Of a stretch of DNA of 23,972 nt, positions 1 to 20,883 are shown one piece after another. Under the pieces are notes generated by a model. It ran no database searches. It saw nothing but the letters and a program-made list of their open reading frames with translations, and was not told where the DNA came from. Both the position numbers and the translations under genes were made by a program. The stretch's first letter is position 1, and the number at the start of each line of letters is the position of its first letter. This stretch comes from Parachlorella kessleri (lineage: Eukaryota > Chlorophyta > Trebouxiophyceae > Chlorellales > Chlorellaceae). The DNA is taken from the NCBI GenBank assembly GCA_001598975.1, contig BBXU01001434.1, forward strand, positions 1-23,972, given 5' to 3'.

Positions 1-2594
1 TTTGGCTCACTTATCTACCTAGTAACCCACCCCAAGGTACCTGCGACGCGTCATGCGGACCCCACACAGCCTTGGCGCCACTCAGCTGGAGCCCGGCTGC
101 CAGTCTGCGGCGCCCCCCAACACTAGCCCTGAAGCCATATACCCCCGGACGCCGCGCGCCTGGTTCTCTCCCACATGGTACTGACTCACCGCAAAGCCTG
201 CCGGCCAGGGCCTTGAGCCGGCTCGCCAGCGCATGGTACGTGGAGCTGCGCAGCTGCAGCTGCTGGAAGGGGTCCCTCCAGTGGGCGTCGTAGCCGGCGC
301 TGACGAGGACGAGGTCGGGGCGGAAGCGCTCCGCCGCCGGGCCGATCACCTCGTCAAACACGGTCAGCATGGACGCCTTAGCGGCGGACCCTGCAGTGGC
401 CCGGCGGTAGCCAGCGGACAGCTCTCAGCCCAGCAAGTGTAAGCCTAGGAAGCACAAGGCAAGCGGGTGGGATGATGGCAGAGGGGTGCGTGGGCCTTAA
501 CTGGGCATTGCCAGGCGGCTTGCCGGCGCGCATGCAGAGGCCCAGCAGAGACGCCGACATCGCGCCATGGCTGCCACCAGCTGCTCACTTTAAAGAGTCC
601 CCCCACCCAAGAAGGGATGCTAATGGGGTGCCAAGGCCATGGCAAATTCGCTAAAGCCGGCCAGAGACTGCCCTGACTGGCCTGGCAGAGCCAGCCACTC
701 CACCCCACACATCTGAGCACAGCAGGCTCAGCACGGCTGCCCTCCCTCCCTCTGCATGCAGGCCTACTGCCATGGCCACAGGCCCCACTGACTCACTCAT
801 GACTCACTTGGTAGCGGTATGTTGATCGTGGCGCCTCGGCCCCGGCCCTCCCCTATGTCGCCCACATCCCCGGCAATGAAAGGGGGAGGGTAGATGGAGT
901 GCCGCTCGTGGGTGTCAACAAAAAGCACTGGCCAGGGGCAAGTGGGGGAGGGGGGGACGCCTGTTGAAAGCTCGACTGTTAGAACTCCCCATGGTAAGCC
1001 GCAGCACCACTGACGCAGACAGCTAACAAATACGGGCACTCAGGGTTGGCAACCAGCCCCCCGCCGGGCTATTCCCCACCTGAGGGGTCGTCATAGAAGA
1101 TGTCACATGTGCCGTTGCCAGCATGGAGATCAAAGTCTAGGATGAAGACCTGCAGCAGCAGCAGCAGAGCCTTCCAAAGTCACATTGCATCGGCAGAGGT
1201 TGGCAAGCCTGGGGCATCTCTGGCTACAGAACATGTGGCTGGGGTAAACACGGCTCAGTACACCCCTCTAATAACTGCCGCAGCACACACTCAGTTAGCT
1301 GCAGGCGGCACACTGGCAAGGTGCACGGTCGCCAGGTCTGGCAAGCCCACCTTCTTGAGGCCCAAGTGCTGCTGGGCGTGCCGTGCCGCCAGCGCCACGT
1401 TGTTGAACAGGCAGTACCCCAGCGGGGTGTCGGCCGTGGCGTGGTGCCCCGGCGGCCGCGTGATGGCAAAGGCCGAGGTGCTGCAGCTGCCGGCACGGCT
1501 GGCCTGCGTGACTGCCTCCGTCAGGGAGATGGCAATGCCCGCTGCCTGCCACATCAGCGGTCCAAGAGAGGGTTTGTAGTAGGCATGCAAGTTGCATGGG
1601 GTAACGTTCTCAGCGCACGGCAACCCCAACGCCTAAAAGTAATAGAGCTTTCTGCCCCTGCAAAGTGGCCATCACCTACTTGCGTCCTCCATGGTGCTCC
1701 AGAAGCCCTTTAAACAAACACTAGCGGCATGGTGTTGCCAGCGCTTCCTTGCCTGAAGGGCGTCCTCAAAGGATGTGGAAGTGACATATGTTACGCCATC
1801 TGCAAAAGCAGCGGTCCAGAGACAGTTAGTTCAGCAAAGTTCACAAGCTTGCCGACCTTGCGTTCCTGCCCTGCCCTGCTGAAGCCAGTGAGACAGGGCA
1901 ACCTGGCAGGGTTGAGCCTCTGGACCAGGCTGTAAGTGAGAGATGGTGATTTTCCTTACAAGCAAGCCACTGGCAATCCATGCCATGTGACAGCATGGTC
2001 CTGGCTCGTACCAGGGTCCCCAATGTCTGCCACTGCTGCCGGCACCCGCTCTCGACACGTCTTGCGCAGCTCATCCACATAAGAATGGACTCTAGCCACC
2101 TCCTCTGGGGAAGCTGCCCGCAACCCAGGCAGTTCCAGCATCTGCACCAGGCCCAACTAGGCTTTAGTCAGGAATATGAGGGCAAACACCTAAGCCAGCG
2201 TGTAAACTGGCTGTTGGGGGCGCGACCCTTGTCTTGCAGCTTTGGGTACCGTCAGTAGCCACCAGCCGTGCAGGCACTGTCCCCAAATGGTCGCCACTGG
2301 CCAGGCAGCACCAACCTTGCTGCTGTTGATGACGCCGGACACTTTCAGGGCTTCTATTACTGTCTCCACTCGTGAAGGCTGCTCTACGTGCCCGAGTAGC
2401 CGGTGGTTTGGCGCTGGGGACACGGCATACAGCAGCTCGGAACTATGTACTGATGCAGGATAGAGTGCCTGCTGCTTCGTGGCCTGGGAGTACGCCCGCG
2501 TCAGTAGGCATGCTGAGTTGCGCTGCCATCGTATCCAACTGGCAGCCCTGGCACGCGGCTGCAGAAAGGCAGCCTTCCATGCCACCTGCATCAT
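1..2594 (-). CDS. Class II histone deacetylase, HDA14-like, organelle-targeted; 3' end outside window
   Basis: Zinc-dependent deacetylase that removes acetyl groups from lysines (or related amides). Exons (high to low): 2594-2316, 2141-2012, 1799-1753, 1545-1351, 1149-1080, 927-808, 390-190; they join in phase to 347 codons plus one base. Seen: RPPGHHA with the catalytic His pair at about residues 186-187; zinc ligands Asp224 and His226 in [17 protein letters not shown] with ligand Asp315; the THERHSIYP strand and [11 protein letters not shown]. The segment with the catalytic tyrosine (usually EGGY) must lie in exons beyond position 1. The first 40 or so residues are rich in Arg, Ala, Ser and Gln and nearly free of acidic residues, like a mitochondrial or plastid presequence; Arabidopsis HDA14 is organellar (established). 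The start is the ATG at 2594 (a second follows at once). The residue after His226 is Ala where the family usually has a second His. The intron at 1752-1546 has a GC donor. Assignment to the HDA14 subgroup is inferred from overall similarity. Confidence 0.88.
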
Positions 2595-3229
2595 CACGCG
2601 CTACATCAAGTCCTCTGCGCCCGCCCCATGCTACACTGTCACTGCAAAGCCAGTCACCAGAGATGCTAAGAGGGGCTACAACTGGCAGTGCCCATGCCCT
2701 GCCTGCTTTGGCCCTCTCTGGACCAAGCCTTGGACCAGGCATTCGTGCGAAGTGTGCTGCTTTTGTTTTCACACTGCGAGCGCGCGCTCAACGCTGGCAT
2801 TGAGTGCTTCACTCAAGCGAGGGGCGCTGAAGGCGAATGTCCACTTCTGCAAACGGTGGCAGACAGTACGACCAGAGGAGAGGTCGTGGTGAACTGTACA
2901 ACCAGAATATATCATCAAGCACGGCCGCCTACCCAGACATGTGCCATACATAGCTGCAACAGGGGAGGGCTAGCAAACACACCTGCGGGCACTGGACACA
3001 GGTGTAGGTGCTGGCAATGCAATCCCTCTAACGCATTCTGGCCCGCACCACTGCAAACCAAGGCCGGAGAAATGCAGAGTTTCTGTGCACCGAAAAACGC
3101 CCTCCCTTCCTGGCAATGCAGTAATGCAGTACAAACGACCTGCACTGCATATGCTGGGCGCCCAACCATGTCATGATGGGAACAACTACTAATGACAAGG
3201 CTCCCTGCTGCCCTGAGGCCTGGCCAAGC
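2595..3229. other. Intergenic region, HDAC promoter and 3' side of reductase copy 1
   Basis: This interval should contain the promoter and 5' UTR of the deacetylase and the 3' UTR of the first reductase, both on the minus strand. I see no recognisable gene in it. An open frame on the plus strand across about 2688-3176 has no family resemblance and an unstructured, Cys-rich composition, so I treat it as chance. No TGTAA-type signal was found on the minus strand just below the reductase stop. Confidence 0.5.
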
Positions 3230-5507
3230 CTACTGCTCATGCTGCTTGGCTGCTGCCAGTTGCTGGCTTGCATCACCCTTCTCCTCTCTTCCTGTGTCAG
3301 CAGCCCGCCCTGGCCCGCCACCCCTGCGCCTGGGCGTCAGCATGTCCAGCGTCTCCATCCTGGCCACCATGTCCCGCATGCTGCGCTCGTAGGGAATCAG
3401 ATCCAGCCCCAGCTCCCTCCGGGCCTTAGCGGAGCTCATGTGTGGCTTCTTGCCGTACTGGGCCCTCAGCGCCACGGGGCTGATGAGTCCAAACAGCCAG
3501 CCGATGATCAGCGTGAGCCAGAAGGGCAGTACAACCAGCGGCAGCGGGCTGCTGTACTGCGGGAACTCCCGCCTGCAGCCATCAAGCTGCCCCCTTGTAT
3601 GCAGACTTCTTAAACTGTTTTAGGCAGGTGCCCAGAGTGCCCAGAATGCCCAACAGCTTCATGTGAACGCTGGTGCCTCCGCGGCGGCCTAGCTTGCAAC
3701 TAATCCATTGGTACCAGCCAGGCACGGAATGGAGTCCTGCCCACTCCATGCATCAGAAGACTGCACGGATGGGTGTGATGATCACAGCCTCTGAGAGTGA
3801 CAGAATGAGCTCCACTGGGGGTCACATGTCCTCTGCCTCTAGCATAGGCACCACGAAAACACACATCTTGTGCACACGAAAGGGTAGGGGGCTCACAACC
3901 GCCGCCACCCACCTCAACCACTGGACATCCTCTGGAAGGAGGACGCCTCTCTCACACAGGATGTGGCGTCCGCTGGCGGCCCTCTTGACCATGGCGATGG
4001 TGTGAGCAGCAGCAACGTCGGCAATGTCCACGGTTGGGAAGCCTGCAAAGCAACATACCCATGCTGACCTGCTTTACCACGCTGGCCTTGCTGCGCTGGT
4101 TACAAGTGTTGGGGACCCTGACACGCGACAAGCAGCGCATGCATCACCAGGCAGGAACCAGGAACAACTCTGTTGGAGTGCCGTCCCGGAAAGTCACATA
4201 CTGAACGGACTGAGAGAAGGGGTAAGATGGCGGGCGGACCGCCCACAAAATTTAACACACGGTGAACCGAATGTCCTTCTTCCTAGCTCCCTCCAGTTTG
4301 CGGCCCCTGCAGCCTGCCTGTCTCAGTCTCACCAATGAGGGGCACTATGGGCAGGCGGCTGTTGAGCATGTACTGCGTGCTGACAACCGCCTCGGACAGC
4401 TTGTTGGCGGCCAGCGGGGGCCCCACCACGACTGCCGGGTTGATGACAACCAGCGACCAGCGCTGCTGCTGGGCGCAGATGGCCCAGGCCGCCCACTCAC
4501 TCAGTGTCTTAGACCTGCACAGGGAAGATTAGATGGGAGTGGTTCAAGCTTGACGAGATTCATGGCGCGCCGTTTGGTACTTGATGGCCAGTCAAGAAGA
4601 GTTTCGACACTAGTCAATGCATTGGTATGTTGTTTCATGTAATGGCCGGGCATGCATCCATTCATTACCCATGGCAACCTACAGCTGCAGAGACAGTTTC
4701 TCGCAGATGCACTGCGGCTCCTCCCCTATCCCTCCTCATCGCATGGTTGGCAGGGATGCAAACTCCCTCTACGCACCAGCGCTCACATTCCATATGCAAA
4801 GTCGGGGCTGAAGTTGAGCGTCCAGTCCTCCTCTGTGAAGACGTGGCCCTTGCCCCGCTCGTCCCAGTCTCCCACCACAGCTGCGATAGACGACGTAACC
4901 ACCACCCTCTCCACGCTGTCAGCCCTGTTCACCGCTGCCAGCACGTTCTCCATGCCCCGCACAGTCGGCCACACTATCTTGCTGAAGGCAAGGCGCTGGG
5001 GGCAGCTCATGATGACTGGGGCAGCCGTGTGGATGACATACCTGCGGCAGTCCAAGGCAACAGCCCTCAAACCAGAGCCTGAGGGCCCGGTGACAAACCA
5101 GGCTGTATCTGTATCAGCGCACACCTTACAACCACAAGGTTTCCGAAGTGTAGCCAGGGCCGACTGCCGCTGCTGAGGGTTGCAAAAATTTGTCAGACAA
5201 AAAAGCGTGTGGACAGGCGGCCGGCTCACTTGCAACCTCTCACTGCCTCGTCAAAGCTCCCTGGCATGGTGAGGTCTGCTTGAAACCACTCGACACGTTC
5301 AGAAGCCCCCGGCAGGTCACGGATAGCTTGAAGTGTGGCCGGGTCATCGCCTGGTCGAAAGGTTGCATGAACTCTGTGGCCGCAAGCCAACAGTCGGCAC
5401 ATGATGGTGCTTGCAATGTATCCAGCCGCCCCTGTCAAGCAGACTGTGCATGGTGGCTCCGTCCTCTCCTCGGGTGTCAGAGGTTTGCGTGACAGGACCA
5501 GGTCCAT
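3230..5507 (-). CDS. Extended short-chain dehydrogenase/reductase, DFR/CCR-like, membrane-anchored (tandem copy 1)
   Basis: NAD(P)-dependent reductase of the dihydroflavonol reductase/cinnamoyl-CoA reductase/3-beta-HSD superfamily; the substrate is unknown. Exons: 5507-5230, 5041-4787, 4514-4333, 4042-3913, 3572-3230, totalling 1188 nt (395 aa). Seen: dinucleotide-binding TGAAGYIAS at residues 25-33; VVTSS with the likely catalytic Ser at 143-144; YGMSK, the YxxxK catalytic pair (Tyr176, Lys180), split by the exon 2/3 junction; INPAVVVGPPL after it. A hydrophobic stretch at about residues 292-317 looks like one or two membrane passes. It sits just before the usual C-terminal SSAKARRELG helix of this family. 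The start is the ATG shared with copy 2; an in-frame stop with no intervening ATG lies just upstream. All intron phases close. The neighbour at 6544-8696 is its paralog in the same orientation. The membrane location is inferred from hydrophobicity only. Confidence 0.9.
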
Positions 5508-6543
5508 ACCGTTGTGAGGATAACAGCCGATACCACAGTTGTTTGAGAACAATAACAGCCCAGAAGTATGCTAAAGAGCATACACGCTTATCCAAGACGG
5601 TTGCCACGGCGGCACCTAGTCAGCACGCCTGGGCGCAAAGTCCATGGCAGGCTTCAGCATAAGGTCTATTTATGCCGAGGCGGCAGAAAACACGAACAGA
5701 GGACGTACTCTTAGGGCTGGACGTAAAGCCTGCTTTGGCTACAAAGATCGGAGTGCAGACGGAAGGTTAAGGCACTTGGGGGACAGCCTCCCTGCGCATG
5801 CAAGATCTGTCTGCTAAGAGAGAGGCCAAGACACAAGAAACAGATGACGTCAAAGGAAACCTTAGGTAGCACGACAACATGTAGGAAGGCAAATCAAGAT
5901 ACATTCAAACCCGGGTACCGCACATGTGTACAAGACAGCAGGGCACTGTGTAGCAGGTTGGTCTTGCAGGGCAAGCTTCGAGATGCAGTGACATCTGCAA
6001 GAAGGCAATCAGCACCATCCGTGTTTCAACAACATGTCAAAAACAAATGCCATATGGAGCCTGCTCTCAGTGGCAGGCCGCCCTTAATACGCCAGACTGG
6101 GCAGAGGGTGGCATGGTACTTGGTCAAACAGCGTGCGCAGAAGCACACAGTGGAAACATTACGAGCAACGGAGCAACGTCAGGTATTTATTAGAGCACGT
6201 TTGTCTACTCAAGCGTAAAGGTACACGGTGGCAATAAGGAATTCCCTGACAGAAGTACTTCGTGTTGATAATGACCAGGTTAAAGTGCCAGCCATGCAAG
6301 ACCTGTGGCACCTGTAGAAGGCATACCAGTGGCAAAAGAATGGTGGGAGGCCATTATGCCCTCCAAACACAAGGAGGAGGAGTCACAAGACGAGCTTCCC
6401 TCTCCCAACGACTGCAACAACAGACTTCACCTGATCTGCACCACAACTGCTGGCACATAAAACTCCATAGAAACACTCCGTAATGACAAAGGCCCTCCTC
6501 GTACAGCAATGCCGCCCGACTGACTTTTGGGACTGGGCTGGGC
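5508..6543. other. Intergenic region between the two reductase paralogs
   Basis: About 1 kb separating reductase copy 2 (3' side) from copy 1 (promoter side). Roughly the last 30 bases before the copy 1 ATG resemble those before the copy 2 ATG (shared CCYCACAACSGTATGGACC core), so the duplication includes the leader. A plus-strand open frame of 124 codons (5844-6218) starts at an ATG next to a TGACGTCA palindrome but resembles no family I know and shows no gene-like composition. I see no RNA gene or repeat. Confidence 0.45.
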
Positions 6544-8696
6544 CTAGTGCTCATGCTGCTTGGCTGCCGCCAGCTGCTGACTCGCAGCAACCTTTCCCTC
6601 CCTTGCGAGACCAGGGGTCCGCTCTGGACCACCTTTCATGCGCCTGGGTGTCACCATGCCCAGCGCCTCCAGCCTCGCCACCATGTCATGCATGCTGCGC
6701 TCGTAGGGTATCAGATCCAGCCCCAGCTCCCTCCGGGCCTTGGCGGAGCTTATGCCAGGCGTTTTGCGGTAGAGGGCCCTCAGTGTTACGGGGCTGATGA
6801 TACCCAAGAGCCAGCCCATAATGAGTGCCAGCCAAAAGGGCAGAACGATCAGCGGCAGCGGGCTGCTGCTGTACTGCGGGAATTCTTGCCTGCAAAGGAA
6901 GCCAAAATGGCATATTGGCTCACCCTACCAAGGGTACTCCTGATAGCTGCCCAGACTGCAAAGGATTCAGAGCATTGGGCTCTACCTGGCTGCTTATTAG
7001 CTTGCAACTAGCAAACACTCCAAGCTAAACAGGCAAATGTCGACCTCCCCTGTGCAAATTTCCATTTACCGACCTTGGATCCAGTACTTCAATCACACTC
7101 TGCGTGGATAAGTAAGTTGAGCGCTGAGTGACAGGGTAAGCGCTCTTCTGAGGGCACGGGCCCCTGAGCTCTCGCCTTGAGTACTACCCATCAGGGAGCA
7201 AGGCACGGAAGGCAGGCAGCTTCCAGCCAAAGCCACCTCACCTCATCCACTGAACATTCTCTGTCAGAAGGGCGCCTCTCTCACACAGGATGTAGCGCCC
7301 ACTGGCCTCCTTCTTAATCATGGCAATTGTATGGGCAGCAGCAACGTCTGCTATGTCCACGGTTAAGAAGCCTGCAAACACCGTTCCAGCACTCTACGTT
7401 ATGGAGGCAGGTATGGAATATCTTGACGAGCCATAGCAATGAGTCATACTCAAGGAGAGATGACCATGCAAGTTGCTAGGGTGGGCCAACCATTCACTGA
7501 GTTGACACCTCGGGGTGGCCAGCACTGCAGTGACGGCTGCCAGGCTTACCGATGGGCGGGAACATGGACAGGCGGCCGTTCAACATATCCTGTGTGCTCG
7601 TCACCCCCTCGGAGAGTTTATTTGCGGCCAGTGGGGGACCCACCACAGTTGCAGGGATGATGACAACCAGCGACCAGCGCTTTTGCTGGGCATAAATGGA
7701 CCACGCCTCCCACTCACTCAGCGTCTTGGACCTACGAGAGCAAGGGTCAGCAGCTGGCCGCGCTACACCTTGACGGGTTGATGGTGTGGCTTGGCTGCTC
7801 TAAGGCTGGGACAGGGGTTGTCGGCAGGAGCGCTGATGGAAGAACAGTGCTCCGGTAGTGCAACAGCCAGGTTTGAGAAGCTGTCCAGGGCGTGAAATGG
7901 CCCTGCTGGTGCACTCGCTCTTGTTCTCCACCTCACAGTACCAGCTCACCCTCCACCTGGTGTTGCTCACATTCCATACGCAAAGTCGGGGCTAAAGTTG
8001 AGCGTCCAGTCCTCCTCTGTGAAGACATGGCCCTTGCCCCGCTCGTCTCCGTCTCCCAGCACAGCTGCGGTGGAAGATGTCACCACCACCCTCTCCACGC
8101 TGTCAGCCTTGTTCACCGCCGCCAGCACGTTTTGCATACCGCGGACTGTTGGCCACACTACCTTACTGAAGGCTAGGCGCTGCGGGCAGGTCATGATGAC
8201 TGGGGCAGCTGTGTGGATGACATACCTGCGGCAGTCCAAGGTACTCACTTTCAACCAGTGCTTCAAGGCGTACTGCTACACACACATCAGGCCCCAGCTG
8301 CAGAACTACACAGCCTGCAATTGAATAAGCCGTGGCAGCTGTACCCAGGGCTGACTGCTGCCCGGGTATGACAGACATCGGCCATCCCAGAGTGCTTGAG
8401 CACAGGCTCGGGGCTCACTTGCAACCTCTTACTGCCTGGTCAAAGCTCCCTGGCTCGGTGAGGTCTGCTTGGAACCACTCGACATTTTCAGAAGCCCCTG
8501 GCAAGTCTCGGATTGCTTGCAGGGTGGCAGGATCGTCCCCTGGTCGAAAAGTTGCGTGAACCCTGTGCCCGCAGGCCAGCAGGCGGCAAAGGATTGTGCT
8601 TGCAATGTATCCTGCCGCTCCAGTCAGGCAGACGGTGCATGGTGGCTCCGCCCTCTCCTCAGGAGTCAGAGGTTTGCGTCCAAGGACTAGGTCCAT
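6544..8696 (-). CDS. Extended short-chain dehydrogenase/reductase, DFR/CCR-like, membrane-anchored (tandem copy 2)
   Basis: Paralog of the gene at 3230-5507. Exons: 8696-8419, 8225-7971, 7731-7550, 7371-7242, 6889-6544, totalling 1191 nt (396 aa). Exons 1-4 are exactly as long as in copy 1 (278, 255, 182, 130 nt); exon 5 has one extra Ser codon. The TGAAGYIAS cofactor motif, VVTSS and the YxxxK pair (YGMSK) are all kept, as is the C-terminal hydrophobic segment, so it should be active. By hand count the exon 2 protein differs from copy 1 at 7 of 85 residues; exon 3 is much more diverged, and the NPA that follows the active site in copy 1 is IPA here. The introns are alignable only in patches, which argues against a very recent duplication. 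The reading frame stays open upstream to an ATG at 8795, which would add 33 mostly basic and uncharged residues. I chose 8696 because it is the start shared with copy 1, but the longer start is possible. Confidence 0.9.
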
Positions 8697-9156
8697 ACGG
8701 TTGTGGGGATGGAGAGCCGACTCCAGCGCCTGCTGCCGAACCTTGAAACCACACAGAGTCCAAGCAGGTGTGTGAAACTGCAGGCGAGCTATCATGCTGA
8801 GGCTAGCTCTTCACGCGTTGCCGCAGTACCAATTCGCTATTAGTCAGCTTGCAGTTCAACTGCAAGTTGCCAAGTTAAGAGTTTGACCATTTCTGCGCTT
8901 AATGCTGGTGTATACCCTTGCATATCTGTTACTGCCTAAGCCACCCTTACAAGAGTGCCAAGCATGGGGTACACATGCTTGCGCCTACACTAGACTTTGG
9001 TGCGAGCGCTACCTCTGGTTTTTGCTCAGTTCGGAGACATCAGCCAAGCCTGGGCTAAAAAATGCACGGAAGTTCTTGCGAAGGCAAAACCAGTGAAGCC
9101 CATGGTCCTAGGTCAGTCCTTGTATGGTTCTAGCAAACCGGTGTCCAGGGCAGACA
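8697..9156. other. Intergenic region between reductase copy 2 and the helicase gene
   Basis: About 460 bases that should hold the promoter and leader of reductase copy 2 and the 3' UTR of the DHX37 gene, both minus strand. The part at 8697-8795 is open in frame with the reductase and may be coding if the upstream ATG is used. Apart from a TGTAA motif I see no other feature. Confidence 0.5.
8947..8951 (-). terminator. Candidate TGTAA poly(A) signal for the helicase gene
   Basis: TGTAA on the minus strand, about 205 bases past the helicase stop codon. Chlorophyte algae use TGTAA as the main poly(A) signal (established for Chlamydomonas and relatives). A five-base match is weak evidence alone; the orientation and distance fit. 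Confidence 0.35.
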
Positions 9157-20646
<11,490 letters not shown>

Positions 20647-20883
20647 GGCTTACTAGTATACCCGTGCATGCATGCCGGCTTTACAACACGATACCTAACA
20701 TGCCAATTACGTATTCAATCCTTATTCACTTACCATGGCGCCTGGCATGGCGCCTGGCATCGCTCATGCTGTTCTTGCTGTGCGACACGGTGGCACAAGG
20801 ACTTTCCCCAAAAGTCCTACACGGGAGATCGAGTTAGCAGCGCTCAGAGCTCACATAGCTGCCGAGCGCTCCTCGTTGGCACA
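20647..20883. promoter_or_regulatory. Divergent promoter region between DHX37 (-) and the UVR/TPR gene (+)
   Basis: Only 237 bases separate the two ATGs, so this interval must hold both leaders and both core promoters. It contains a perfect tandem of the 12-mer ATGGCGCCTGGC (20735-20746 and 20747-20758). I see no convincing TATA box. The 12-mer ATGs would open a frame of about 55 codons that overlaps the TPR start out of frame. Confidence 0.6.
20735..20758 (+). repeat. Tandem 12-mer in the divergent promoter
   Basis: Two exact head-to-tail copies of ATGGCGCCTGGC, each containing the palindrome GGCGCC. Whether it binds a factor or only marks replication slippage cannot be told from the sequence. 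Confidence 0.85.

Noticed and set aside
11..189. Continuation of the deacetylase frame past the exon 7 donor
   Set aside because: After the GTGAGTC donor the frame reads an Arg/Gly-rich sequence with no EGGY-type tyrosine motif, so I treat it as intron; the real C terminus should lie outside the window.
2595..2597. GTG start one codon before the deacetylase ATG
   Set aside because: Eukaryotic initiation at GTG is unlikely with two ATGs immediately downstream.
2688..3176. 162-codon plus-strand frame upstream of the deacetylase
   Set aside because: Cys/Thr-rich, unstructured composition, no homology I recognise, and it lies in the expected promoter region.
5844..6218. 124-codon plus-strand frame between the reductase copies
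   Set aside because: No recognisable domain, composition unlike neighbouring exons, no splice or poly(A) context; stop-free stretches this long are expected by chance.
1..9156. Operon-like cluster of co-oriented genes
   Set aside because: Genes are spliced, separated by 0.46-1 kb, and functionally unrelated; co-orientation of the first four genes is not evidence of co-transcription in an alga.
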